Made by a program: the position numbers and the translations under genes. A DNA stretch of 64,000 nucleotides from NCBI GenBank assembly GCA_963691705.1, contig OY829539.1, positions 16,046,186 to 16,110,185 on the forward strand, read 5' to 3'. How positions within the stretch are numbered: position 1 is the stretch's first letter; each line of letters starts with the position of its first letter. The DNA is from Viola odorata (Eukaryota > Streptophyta > Magnoliopsida > Malpighiales > Violaceae). The notes under the pieces are model-generated. The model was not told the DNA's origin, searched no databases, and worked only from the letters and a program-made list of their open reading frames with translations. This document shows positions 44,966-57,152 of this stretch, piece after piece.

Positions 44966-46599
44966 CCTTTTCAGGTACATACGGGAGGAACGAGAAGGTA
45001 TCGGATGCTTCACCGACTTCAATATTGGTGACGATTTTCCAAACTCGAGCTTTAGAGCTCACTCCTCATTTATTTGAATTGCTAAATTATTTATTGCTTG
45101 TGCAACTAACCTCGGTTTTGTAGGTTAGAATTAATTGATATTCGCCTTCAAGTACACTTTCCTCACCCTTTTATTTATTCGAGGATTTTTGTATATATTT
45201 GTATGCATGATTATTTAAAAATTCTTAGTATTAAAATCAATTTGATTGCATGAGAATTAATTTTTATTAATAACTCCCTTTAATAATTTCACTCCAAATC
45301 GACCCTTGCTTGAATGAACTAGGCTTAGTAATTACTCCACGTTTATTTTATTAAATGCATGAAATTTAAATAGGACTAGTAATCAAACATCACGCTTTAA
45401 TCTAAGTGCATGATTATTAATTACTAAAATCCTCAAATCTTAAATAAATCCCTAAAAATAAAAAATGAATAAAATCAATCAAAGAAAAAATAAACAAAGT
45501 AGTAATCAAAACAATAGGATTTAAATCTTTTCCAATAACTCAGGTTCCCTCAAAAATTTTAAGATAGTAAATCACCAAAGAAAATAATCATTTGAAAGCG
45601 GAAAGATAGTAAATGGGCTCTAAGCCCAACTCGTAGAAAATATCTCCATATTTAATCCCCCTTATCATTAGAGCTACCTTCTAAAATGAGATTTAAATCT
45701 TTAATGTTGCGTGATCGTTTAAATTTAGTAATCCCTTGATATTTACTTTATGCTCATGGATGTATTAATGTTATCTTTGATGAATGTGTTATGTGCGCGG
45801 CTTCGACCCCACTTCCCAGTTTTTCTCTTTTCAACGTGTTTTCTCGCATTCATATAAATGGTACTTTGCTAGTCTATGCATGCTTAGAATCACCTAGTAA
45901 ATAGGATTAATCATATGCATTTGCCCGATGATGTAGTAACTCATCTGTGATGATAGTGATTTCGATCGCCGTGATTCGTCTATGATTTACTAGGGTCGTC
46001 GCTTTGGTAAAGATTAATAAAACGGTAGTAATCCCACCTAATTTGGCATGTAATCGGACTAATTTTGAACTCGGCTAAATATAACCGGAATAGGTGTGAA
46101 ACCAACCTTTTTATCTTTTAGAGGATAAAAAATGTTATTTTCTATTAAACAACTCGACAACAATTAGGATAAAATCAATCTCACAAATTTAAGAACTAAA
46201 GTGACGATCCCCTTGAGGGCCCAAATTACTTGTTTTCAACATGATTTTTAAACACCTCTTTTTTAGAACCGGTAACCTTTTTAAGGATGAGACTCGGGTG
46301 CCTAACACCTTCCCAAGTCCATAATACGACCCCGAACCATCGTTCTTGGGTTTAGACCCTTTTCATTTGTGCCTTAGTTTTATTTTATTTTCTTCCTTTT
46401 TTGGACATTTTAGGTTTCCCTAAACCTTAGAAAAATAGGGTGGCGACTTCATTGTATGTGTTTTCTTGCGTCCCGAATTTCGCTCGCGACGGTGCGACAG
46501 AAGATAAATAAAGTTTAGTTGATGATATGCCAAGGAACGCCCGTCATGAGCTATGGTTTAACGGATAAAGCTAAAACAACATTTTTAAATTTTAATATT

Positions 46600-47093
46600 T
46601 TAATAAATCACCCTTTGAGTTTTTATTTTTTTTATAACCTTCTTAAAATAATTTATTTTTATTTAATTATCTCTTACCGTTAAAAAATATTTAACGTGTC
46701 ATAAAGTTCGTTAAAAAAAAGTTGCAATGCCAGTGAAAACATGATAACTTTTTGCTGACGTGATAACTTTTTTACCGGTAGGGGAGTAATTAAACAAGAA
46801 TAAATAAATTTAAGAGGTCATTAAACAAAAAAATAGCCCGGGTGATTAATTAAACATTAAAATCCAGGATTTTTTTTATATCTTTTACGCGTTTGTATAT
46901 ACGAGTACGAGCTTTGATATATTTTTTCCTTTGGTAAACATATGTTTATTTCCCTTTATATATATCGCATATCTATACTTATATATCCATATTTGTGTTA
47001 AATAGTAGGTGAGATTAATTGAATTTTTTCTTCCCTATTATTATATCTAGTAATATTGTATTTATCCTTTTGAATAAATTTATTTATTGGATG

Positions 47094-47126
<33 letters not shown>

Positions 47127-48060
47127 AGAGGGTGATTAATTAAAACATTAAAATTTAGGATTTTGTTTTTGATTTTACCCATTTTAAAAGTATTTTTATG
47201 CTAATTTGGAAGAAAAAAAATTGTGGATTTTTGAAATAAAATTTGAAAACTTTGGGCATGTAGATTTGTACTAATTTAGCAAATAAATCCTTCAATTGCC
47301 CAATTTATTTATCTTAATAATAAACTCAATATTTTTAACAAAAATGAAATTACATAATTGACACTAATAAAAATAAACGATTCTTTTTTTAAATAATCAC
47401 CATCGACTCTTTGATTGCTAGATGAGCTTATATTTTGTGGACCAATATATGTAAAAATAATGTAAATTTATTTAGACTTTCAAGAAACGCGTTAATTAAC
47501 ATTAGCAAAAATATTTCCTACATTAATGAACGAATATTTCTCTATAAATAATTTTTTTTCTTTTTTTTTTCATCCAATAAAAAACTTATACAAAAGGATA
47601 AATACAATATTACTAGATATAATCATCTATTTCCTTGTACAACCAAAAATGTAAGAAACCTTATCAAGAAAAAAATAATAGAGAAAAAAAGCTTGATTAA
47701 TCTTACCTACTATTTAACAAAAACATGTATATATAAGTATAGATATGCAATATATATGAAGATAAATAAATATATGCTTACCAAACGAAAAAATATGCCA
47801 AAGCACGTACTCATATATACAAACGCGTAAAAGCTATAAAAAAACTCCTAGATTTTAATGTTTAATTAATCACCCCCTAGACTATTTTTTTGTTTAATGA
47901 CCCCCCTAAACTTATTTATTCTTGTTTAATTACCCCCTACTGTTAAAAAAGTTACCACGACAGCAAAAGGTTGTCATGTCTTCGCTGACGTGATAACTTT
48001 TTTTAACGGAGTTTATGACATGTCAGATATTTTTAACGGAGTTTATGACATGTCAGATAT
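46600..48060. repeat. Large inverted repeat, arms about 500 bp
   Basis: The left arm (about 46600-47100) and right arm (about 47565-48060) are inverted copies. For example, TTTACGCGTTTGTATATACGAG (46886) matches the opposite strand of 47813-47834, and TGATTAATTAAACATTAAAA (46842) that of 47854-47873. Both arms contain TTAACG and TGACGTGATAAC segments. No transposase is present, so this is a MITE-like fold-back structure. Confidence 0.7.
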
Positions 48061-48700
48061 TTTTAACGATATATATATATAATTAAGTGAAAGTTGACTA
48101 CGTAGACTTCATATGGACTTGGTTTAATCACATAGATTCAGTATTCACCATTTTGACTCAGTTTTTACCATTTTGATTCGGTTTTCACCATCTTTACTCA
48201 TTTTTTGCCATTTTTGCTCAGTTTTAACCATTTTGGATCGATTTTTACAATTTTGATTCGATTTTTACCATCTTTACTCATTCGATAATTCAAATAACTA
48301 TATTTTGTATAAAAGTCGAGCCAAGATAGTAAAAATCGAGGTAAAATGGTAAAGGTTGAGTCAAAACAGTAAAAATTGAGTCAAAATGGTAAAAACATGG
48401 TTAAAATGGTAAAGGCGGAGTCAAAATGGTAAAAATCGATCCAAAATGGTTAAAACTGAGCAAAAATGGCGAAAATTGAGTAAAGATGGTGAAAACCGAA
48501 TCAAAATGGTAAAACCTGAGTCAAAATGGTGAATATTGAATCTATGTGATTAAACCAAGTCCATATGAAGTCTACGTAGTCAACTTTCACTTAATTATAT
48601 ATATATATATATCGTTAAAAATATCTGACGTGTCATAAACTCCGTTAAAAAAAGTTATCACGTCAGCGAAGACATGACAACCTTTTGCTGTCGTGGTAAC
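47951..48700. repeat. Long palindrome built of mirrored ~20-bp tandem units
   Basis: Starts GTTACCACGACAGCAAAAGG and ends with its reverse complement at 48700. The arms pair through (AT)n and GTTGACTACGTAGACTTCAT segments into arrays of TTTTACCATTTTGACTCAG units on the left and their complements on the right, around a centre near 48310. The left arm has an extra 30-base duplication (AACGGAGTTTATGACATGTC). Confidence 0.85.
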
Positions 48701-49727
48701 CCTAAATAATAATAAATTTTTACTTTTTTAATGACCCCTTGTATTTATTAATTAATCACAACCCTAAACAATTTTTACTGTTTTGGCTCAACCTTTACCA
48801 TTTTGCCTCGATTGTTTAATGACCTCTTGCTAGCATACAATCGGGATAAAGCTAAAAAATAACCCTGAACTTTAATATTTTAATTAATCACAACCCTAAA
48901 CTATTTTTTTTCCTAATGACCCCTTGTACTTATTTATTATTATTTAATTACCCTCTACCGTTAAAAATATCTGACGTGTCATTAACATCGTTAAATTTTT
49001 GCCACGTCAGCTCAACATTGGCACATCGAATTACCGCCACATCAGGTATTTACTTCCTGCCACCAATCACTCAACCTCCTAAAAAATCATCCACTCCATG
49101 ATCATCCACCCAAAAAAAAAACACCATTATATTATCCATCATCATCCACCAAAAAATATCCATATCATAATCTACCAAAAAACCACCATCTCTCCCTCTC
49201 TCGGCAACCACTCACCCTCCTCCATCACAACCACCAACCACACCACCACCCGCCGCCACACCAATCCCATCTGACTCCACTCACCCTCTCTCTCACTCTC
49301 TTCCTAAATCTCTCTCCTCACAAAATACACTCACCTTTCACTCCTCTTCCTCAATCGTACTCTCTTCACAATCCCTAATTATTCACTACACAAAACTCAG
49401 CCAGAAAAAACAAAATCCTCAAATCCTCAAATCCCTAATTCGCTTAAATCCTTAATTTAAATTAATCTTTCCAAAATCACATGAACCCATCATCAATCGT
49501 CCTCTCCTAGTTAATTTTGCACAAAACACCTCTCAAATCTTGTCCACCTCCACCTTGTTTGACGATTAGAAAGGACGAAATTCTAGGTTTTCATCATCTA
49601 TTGTTGATATGTGGGTTTGAACGAAATGGATTTAGCTAGTTCTTTTGGGTGTGTAATGAGCGATATTTGAGAAGGGCTAATCTGGGTCTCATATCTTCAA
49701 TCAAGTTTCTGTTTCATTAGAATATAC
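48701..49727. other. Non-coding region with a MITE-like copy and AC-rich sequence
   Basis: 48840-49030 repeats the GATAAAGCTAAAA...TTAACG...CACGTCAGC segment of the neighbouring inverted repeats. 49080-49500 is CA/TC-rich and looks like untranslated leader sequence. No gene is supported. Confidence 0.5.
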
Positions 49728-49926
49728 TATGAGTGTCAATTTGGGACCAGACCCGTGGTCCCGACCCAGATCCGGGAATTTGGGGGGGGGGGTCCGGGAC
49801 CAATTTCTGGTCCTGTTTTGAGTTAGGACCGGGTCTGGTCCAGACCCGAAAATTTTCGAGTGGGTCTGCCGGATCGGACCCGACGGGTCTCGGGTCTGGA
49901 CCCGGCTAAATTTAAAAAAAAAAACC
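49728..49926. mobile_element. One end of a hAT-like element, cut by the Athila insertion
   Basis: TATGAGTGTCAATTTGGGACC and following GGGACC/GGGTCTGG words match the 36279-37335 family. The sequence breaks off at the Athila LTR, so the other end should lie beyond that element's 3' LTR, outside this window. Confidence 0.65.
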
Positions 49927-51285
49927 TTATAGCATGTTTCTTGGGCGTGATTTTATCCTCTTTTCTAGCCTTTTCGGGGCATGATTCTGCTATTTGACCC
50001 TTATTTTCATCTTTATTGTAGATCAACTCCAAAAGGAGGAAAAGAGCGAAAAGATGCATTTTTGGAAGAATTCTTGGGATTTCAAGCTTCAAGGCCTAGA
50101 AGATCAGAATGTTGTCGAGCCCTTGACGCTAACCAGACCAGTGAGCAGTCTCTCACCCGTGATATCTCTGCATCTATTCCTAATCGAAAGCCAAAGAGAC
50201 GAATCTCCAAAGATTCGCACGAGATTCCATGCGCATCTAGAAGATTCCAGAATATTCCAGCACGCTCCATGTGTTGTCACTCTCTCCCTTTAGCTGGAAT
50301 TTATCTTTTTGTACTCCCCTTAGCTAGATATTTGTCTTTTTGTGGGCTGGACACTATATATACCATTAGTTTTAGAGTTTTAGGCATCATATCTCATTTT
50401 TAGTTTTTGGCAGCCGCCTCTTAGGTTTCTTTTCTGGGAATTTGTTCCTCCCTTTTGTTGGAGCAGCCGCCACCATCTACCTTCCTTCAAACCGGAGCTT
50501 TTAAAAGCTCCGGCCGGTATTTATTAAGCTTTCATTTCCTTTCTTGTCTCTTTACTTTTATGTTATTTATTAGATTTGTTTTTATTACTTGTTAGCATAA
50601 GCGACTAAGCTCATTTTTTTAGTAAAGGGTGTTTCAAGGGTTGCAAGGATTAGTTAAGAGGCCTAATTGTGTTTAATATATTCTTATTGTTTGTATTTGC
50701 TTGTCTGTCGTTATCGTGCCCTCAACACCTTTTTAGCAGTGACAGTGTGGGGAGGTGTCTGGGAGGATGACGAAGTGTCTAGGTTACCTCTTTAGCAGTG
50801 ACAGTATGGGGAGGAGCCTGGAAGGATGGCGAGGTGTCTAGGTCATCTCTTTAGCAGTGACAGTGTGGGGAGGTGATAGACCCCTATAGCATGTCTAGGG
50901 CACGAGAATGAGATATCTTTGCGCCGATGATTAACTGACCCGAAAGCAACCCGAGAACACCTTTTGCTAAGATCCCTTCCCATCAGACAAATATCTCTTT
51001 TACTGCCTTTATTATTTTCTTGCCCTCGTTTGTGTTTTACTTTCATGCCCTAGATAACTGCTTTAATTACTTGTCTTGTTAGCTCCCAATTCTGAGTTGA
51101 TTAATTCGTTAATCAACCTAAACTCCCCAAGTGCTACTTTTATGTTTTGCTGCATCACCTCTTTGTCATACATTTAAACTAAATTATTAGTCCTTCAATC
51201 TCTGTGGTTCGACCCTGTCTTGCCCTTTACACATTTTAACTATGCAATTAGGCATCAGGAAATTAGTAAATTTGAGTGACGATCA
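49927..51285 (+). repeat. Athila-type 5' LTR
   Basis: Its first 230 bases match the sequence from 63775 almost perfectly (ATAGCATGTTTCTTGGGCGT onward). The first dinucleotide is TT here but TG in the 3' copy. It ends GACGATCA. A TATATATA box lies at 50355-50362. Three ~60-base units with CTCTTTAGCAGTGACAGT lie at 50725-50880. Confidence 0.88.
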
Positions 51286-51290
51286 AATTT

Positions 51291-51308
51291 TGGCGTCGCT
51301 GTCGGGAA
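51291..51308 (+). other. Primer-binding site resembling tRNA-Asp 3' end
   Basis: TGGCGTCGCTGTCGGGAA, five bases after the LTR end, matches 14 of 18 positions of TGGCGCCGTTGCCGGGGA, the tRNA-Asp-type site typical of Athila. The consensus is from memory. Confidence 0.7.
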
Positions 51309-51425
51309 TTGAACGAAACTAATTTCTCTCTTTTATTTGTATGACCAGTAAATCTGCACCAAGACATCGATTTCCTCCATCTTGCCCTCGACGACACAGA
51401 GTTCGTCTACCCCAAGATACCCATT

Positions 51426-52072
51426 ATGGCTGACCCACCCCCTCCAGGGCATGATGCTCTACCGAACGTCCAGACCATCGAAGACCTCAATGCTGCTCCT
51501 GAGGCACCCAGCAGTTGTATTGTCTGTCCCATTGTTCCTCATGACTGGACGCTCAATCCACTGTTATGCATCATCTGCCCCTCTTTCGTGGGCATGACAA
51601 GGAAAACCCTCATCGGCACCTCTAACAATTGCATTCTATTTGCGAAGCCATGAAGCCAATCAATGTCAGTATTGAACACGCGAAACTCCGTGCCTTTATA
51701 TGGTCCCTCAAGGATCTTACCCTCGACTGGTTCTATGATCTCCCTCCTAGATCCATTCATTCTTGGGCTGAAATGTCAAAAGCTTTCACGGACAAGTATT
51801 ATCCGGCTTTCATGGCAATGGTCATTGGCAAGCAATTGGTATCTATTCTTCAAACGGATATGGAGGATCTCGATCAATATTATGCACGCTTCAAGAGGAT
51901 GCAAGCCTTATGCCCTTCTCACAACCTCACCGAGCATGCCCTCATCCAATATTTTTGTGAAGGTTTGTGGGCCCATGACAAGGCCTTGCTAAATGCCGCA
52001 AGTGGCGGTTCTCTTACTACTCTCACCCCAGCTGCTGCCAAAGCTACAATTGAGCTCATGGCAAAGAATGCC
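51426..52072 (+). pseudogene. Athila-type gag, N-terminal part
   Basis: ATG 51426 opens MADPPPPGHD. A frameshift near 51640 leads to the frame with KLRAFIWSLKDLTLDWFYDL, the retrotransposon gag core, then LDQYYARFKRMQALCPSHNL and ALIQYFCEGL. It is cut at MAKNA by the insertion at 52073. The same frame resumes after it at 58535. Confidence 0.85.
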
Positions 52073-53495
52073 TGATACGATCCTGGCTAGGCCGAGACGC
52101 GTATAAGGGTCGATCTTGTTCTTCTTTCGATTTGGTTTGCGGAATTAAACAAATCCCTCCTTGAACGCTCCTTTTAATCAATTAGCATCCCATACTACTA
52201 ATTGAGGCTAATGCAAGAATCACTATCGCCGTTTAGAACTCTTTGAAACTCCTTGAATGCTTAGTACTTGACTAGCACCTAAGGTCCAATTCGCAAGCGT
52301 CGCACCAATGAATCCTCCTCACCGAGATTGAGTCTGTCCAATCCCTAAAGAAATCAAATCACACGATTTCGAAGCTTGAGTCGCACAAGCTCCAAGGTCC
52401 GAATCACATGAACCCTAACTGTTGAATCACACAATCGCTAAGCGTGCCTTGTGCACCTCCCACGCCGAATCATTCGCACGCCACACTAAGGAATCACGCC
52501 ACACGTCTTCGTAGATCGACGCTTGAGTCACACAAACACACACACGAACAATGCACACTAGCTCACGCCTTGACTCACACAAGTCGCCACGCTCCGCTAG
52601 CCCTAACCGAGTCACATGGCTAAGTTACACAAGGACGACTTGCTCCGAAATCAAGAGAATAAGATGGTAGAATGGTGAATGGAAATTTGGTATAGGAATT
52701 TATGTGAAAACTCTGATTGATTTTATTAATAACAAAGCAAGCCTTTAAATAGGCATTTTACAATACTAGTCTTACAAGAAATAGAACTCCTATCTATAAT
52801 TAAACTCTAACAAAGTAATAAATAATAGTAATAATAATCTAATCAGCTCATCCAAGTCCTCTCATAGGCGTCCACCCGCTCTTCTTGCTCAAATCGAACT
52901 CCTTCTCCTAGTCGCATTAGAACTTGGTCTTTCCTTGTCGTACTGAAATTCCTCTCAAGCCTTCTCTTGATTGGCTCGTGCGTTTCCACTCAACAATGGT
53001 CAAGAATTAGCTCCTTGACTTAGGTTCCCATTTCAATTGGAATTACTCAAAAATCTCGAACCGTTTTTATTTTGGCTCATGGTCAATATTGCCTTGACGG
53101 ATTGCGTTCCTACTATGCATGCTGATTTCTTGACTTGAGCCCGAATTTGATTCCCTCGTCAGATTGACCTGATGTTTGGACAATATATTCCTAACATCTT
53201 GAGGTGTCTTGTAGTTTTGGAATTAGTCAATTCGGAGTTCATCTTGACCACCAAATCATTTCTGGACTCTAACGTAGCCATAGGTGCCTCTTGCGTCTTG
53301 CCCTCGCACCTTTCTTGCTCAAACACACTTGTTCTTCGTGTGATGCTCCTCATAGTAACTCCTTGAGCTCTTGACCACCTTTTTAAACCCTTTGTAGCTT
53401 GTCTAGCTCGCTCCCTTGCGTGCCTTAGCTCAATTGCTACTTGTCTCTCGGTATTGATGCGCACTAGGGCTAGATGTGATCCTAGGATCGTATCA
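52073..53495 (-). repeat. LTR copy 1 of the array (1423 bp)
   Basis: Starts TGATACGATCC and ends GGATCGTATCA. It differs from copies 2 and 3 by extra sequence near 52490-52560 (GAATCACGCC, CACACAAACACACACACG) and by lacking an ACTACTAATTAGAATAG stretch. It is therefore the most diverged of the three. Confidence 0.92.
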
Positions 53496-54154
53496 GACCC
53501 TCCCCCTTGGAAAGGATTCGTCCTCGAATCATGATCCATGAAATTCTCCAAGGATAGATTATACCTCCATAGAATTTCTTCTTCATCCAATCCATGAGTT
53601 GCACAAATCGGCGCTATCATGATCTCGTAATCATTCCTCAACGCAACTCCATGGTCAAAATTCCCAATCGCTCGTCCTTCAATTCAGTTCAAGTATCTCC
53701 AAAATGAAAGTGATCCTTCCTTGTTTCCTTGAGTACCAATAGTGTATTTCTCCAAAGGATCATACTCTCTAAGTTTCTCACCATACTCAAGTAAATCCGT
53801 CTTGACAGTAAGAAGTCGCAACCACCCATCCCAAGCTAAAGTACTTGGTTCACTCCCTTCTCTCTTGCGCTTCTTAAGCGAACTCAACTCCATCTCCAAG
53901 CCTTATTGGTTGATCAACTTGACACGGTTGTCAAGATCCTCTTGATTTTCAACTCCAAGTAAAGGTCCGCTCGAAGATCCTCTTGTTGTTTGCACATAGT
54001 GCCAAATTCGCACACTACCGCACCACTGTTCGTCTAAGCTCTTAAAACGAGCTTCGGATCTCTTCTGCCACTCTCCCTTGCTCTCCAACCTTGAGTTAAG
54101 GTTCCTCATGAGATCCAGTAGCCCCTCTAAATTTATTTCATCCATCTCAATCAC
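53159..54154 (-). pseudogene. Internal ORF of array copy 1, unknown product, crosses into LTR
   Basis: One minus-strand frame starts at MIEMDEINLEGLLDLMRNLN and has a TAA at 53903-53905, a TGA at 53684-53686, and a final stop at 53159. The start looks like a helical Gag N-terminus. Near 53500 it reads DSRTNPFQGGGSD, which resembles the C-terminal end of gypsy pol polyproteins, so the internal region may join the beginning and end of a deleted gag-pol. The frame passes through the purine tract into the LTR for about 110 codons. The product is not identified. Confidence 0.5.
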
Positions 54155-54635
54155 CTAATCAAACTCAAACACTAGCAAGTGTAAAATCTATTTTCGGTGA
54201 ACACAGTTTAGTATTTCGGGTGCAGCTTTTTACTCCGGTGTCTGAATTGATTAATTCTTTTTGATTCTGATTCCCAACAGACACATCTTTCCAACGAACT
54301 CTTTTTTGTTGAAATCAGACTCCAACTGATATCGAATGAAATACGATTTCGGCACTATTTTTATGACACTTTTTGACTCTTTTTTTTTTGGGACTGTTTA
54401 TATGACTATTTTGATAACTGTTCTTTTGACTTAAATAAATAAACCAAAAGACAAAATAGATTCAATACAAACTGACTTGGTTTAGAACTCCTAAACTGAC
54501 TTAGACAAAGACTCGACTTTGATTTAGAACTCCTATATCGACAAGACTCAAAACAGAAAATTAAAGACAAAAATGAAAAAGATAGATTGGGATTTTGTTA
54601 CCAAATCATGAACTCCCTTGAGCTCCGCTACCAAC

Positions 54636-56012
54636 TGATACGATCCTGGCTAGGCCGAGACGCGCATAAGTGACGATCTTGTTCTTCTTTCGATTTGGTT
54701 TGCGGAATTAAACAAATCCCTCATTGAACGCTCCTTTTAATCAATTAGCATCCCATACTACTAATTGAGGCTAATGCAAGAATCACTCTCGCCGTTTAGA
54801 ACTCTTTGAAACTCCTTGAATGCTTAGTACTTGACTAGCGCCTAAGGTCCAATTCACAAGCGTCGCACCAACGAATCCTCCTCACCAAGATTGAGTCCGT
54901 CCAATCCCCAAAGAAATTGAATCACACGATTTCGAAGCTTGAGTCGCACAAGCTCCAAGGTCCGAATCACACGAACCCTAACGATTGAATCACACGATCG
55001 CTAAGCGTGCCTTGTGCACCTCCCATGCCAAATCACTCGCACGCCACACGTCTTCGTAGATCGACGCCTTGACTCACACAAGTCGCCACGCTCCGCTAGC
55101 CCTAACCGAGTCACACGGCTAAGTTACACAAGGACGACTTGCTCCGGAATCAAGAGAATAAGATGGTAGAATGGTGAATGGAAATTTGGTATAGGAATTT
55201 ATGTGAAAACTCTGATTGATTTTATTAATAACAAAGCAAGCCTTTAAATAGGCATTTTACAATACTAGTCTTACAAGAAATAGAACTACTAATTAGAATA
55301 GAACTCCTATCTATAATTAAACTCTAACAAAGTAATAAATAATAGTAATAATAATCTAATCAGCTCATCCAAGTTCTCTCATAGGCGTCCACCCGCTCTT
55401 CTTGCTCAAATCGAACTCCTTCTCCTTGTCACATTAGAACTTGGTCTTTCCTTGTCGTACTGAAATTCCTCTCGACCCTTATTTGGATTGGCTCGTGCGT
55501 TTCCACTCAAACTTGGTCCAGAATTAGCTCCTTGACTTAGGTTCCCATTGCAATTCGAATTACTTAAAAATCTCGAACCTTTTTTATTTGGGCTCATGGT
55601 CAATATTGCCTTGATGGATTGCGTTCCCACTATGCATGCTGATTTGTTGACTTGAGCCCGACTTTGATTCCCTCGTCCGATTGACCTGATTTTTGGACAC
55701 GATATTCCTAACATCTTGAGGTAACTTGTAGTTTTGGAATTAGTCAATTCGGAGTTCATCTTGACCACCAAATCATTTCTGGACTCTAACGTAGCCATAG
55801 GTGCCTCTTGCGTCTTGCCCTCGCACCTTTCTTGCTCAAACACACTTGTTCTTCGTGTGATGCTCCTCATAGTAACTCCTTGAGCTCTTGACCACCTTTT
55901 TAAACCCTTTGTAGCTTGTCTAGCTCGCTCCCTTGCGTGCCTTAGCTCAATTGCTACTTGTCTCTCGGTATTGATGCGCACTAGGGCTAGATGTGATCCT
56001 AGGATCGTATCA
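54636..56012 (-). repeat. LTR copy 2 of the array (1377 bp)
   Basis: Nearly identical to copy 3 and the same length. It sits between the two internal regions. Confidence 0.92.
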
Positions 56013-56671
56013 GACCCTCCCCCTTGGAAAGGATTCGTCCTCGAATCATGATCCATGAAATTCTACAAGGATAGATTATACCTCCATAGAATTTCTTCTT
56101 CATCCAATCCATGAGTTGCACAAATCGGCGCTATCATGATCTCGTAATCATTCCTCAACGCAACTCCATGGTCAAAATTCCCAATCGCTCGTCCTTCAAT
56201 TCAGTTCAAGTATCTCCAAAATGAAAGTGATCCTTCCTTGTTTCCTTGAGTACCAATAGTGTAGTTCTCCAAAGGATCATACTCTCTAAGTTTCTCACCA
56301 TACTCAAGTAAATCCGTCTTGACAGTAAGAAGTCGCAACCACCCATCCCAAGCTAAAGTACTTGGTTCACTCCCTTCTCTCTTGCGCTTCTTAAGCGAAT
56401 TCAACTCCATCTCCAAGCCTTATTGGTTGATCAACTTGACACGGTTGTCAAGATCCTCTTGATTTTCAACTCCAAGTAAAGGTCCGCTCGAAGATCCTCT
56501 TGTTGTTTGCACATAGTGCCAAATTCGCACACTACCGCACCACTGTTCGTCTAAGCTCTTAAAACGAGCTTCGGATCTCTTCTGCCACTCTCCCTTGCTC
56601 TCCAACCTTGAGTTAAGGTTCCTCATGAGATCCAGTAGCCCCTCTAAATTTATTTCATCCATCTCAATCAC
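55406..56671 (-). pseudogene. Internal ORF of array copy 2, same stops as copy 1
   Basis: Same frame and the same two stops (56420-56422 and 56201-56203) as copy 1, plus one more just before NFMDHDS. It reads about 70 codons further into the LTR than copy 1, to RPSSNVTRRRSSI, because copy 1 has a TGA after IRSI. The shared stops show the unit was already broken before duplication, or that the element never needed the full protein. Confidence 0.5.
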
Positions 56672-57152
56672 CTAATCAAACTCAAACACTAGCAAGTGTA
56701 AAATCTATTTTCGGTGAACATAGTTTAGTATTTCGGGTGCAGCTTTTTACTCCGGTGTCTGAATTGATTAATTCTTTTTGATTCTGATTCCCAACAGACA
56801 CATCTTTCCAACGAACTCTTTTTTGTTGAAATCAGACTCCAACTGATATCGAATGAAATACGATTTCGGCACTATTTTTATGACACTTTTTGACTCTTTT
56901 TTTTTTGGGACTGTTTTTATGACTATTTTGATAACTGTTCTTTCGACTTAAATAAATAAACCAAAAGACAAAATAGATTCAATACAAACTGACTTGGTTT
57001 AGAACTCCTAAACTGACTTAGACAAAGACTCGACTTTGATTTAGAACTCCTATATCGACAAGACTCAAAACAGAAAATTAAAGACAAAAATGAAAAAGAT
57101 AGATTGGGATTTTGTTACCAAATCATGAACTCCCTTGAGCTCCGCTACCAAC

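Larger units (their letters stand above)
42923..46499 (+). mobile_element. Giant solo LTR, 3577 bp, with 5-bp target duplication
   Basis: It starts TGTTGATACCCGAATTTTGA and ends CGACGGTGCGACA, flanked by perfect GAAGA (42918-42922 and 46500-46504). It shares the distal segment GACTCGGGTGCCTAACACCTTCC with LTR1 and LTR2, so it belongs to the same Ogre-type group. It contains a minisatellite at 43730-43960 and GGGCTTGGCCC-type motifs at 44370-44525. No internal region remains, as expected after LTR-LTR recombination. Confidence 0.95.

Noticed and set aside
44697..45123. Short frames in the giant solo LTR
   Set aside because: They lie inside a demonstrated solo LTR, lack domains, and are not conserved in LTR1 or LTR2.
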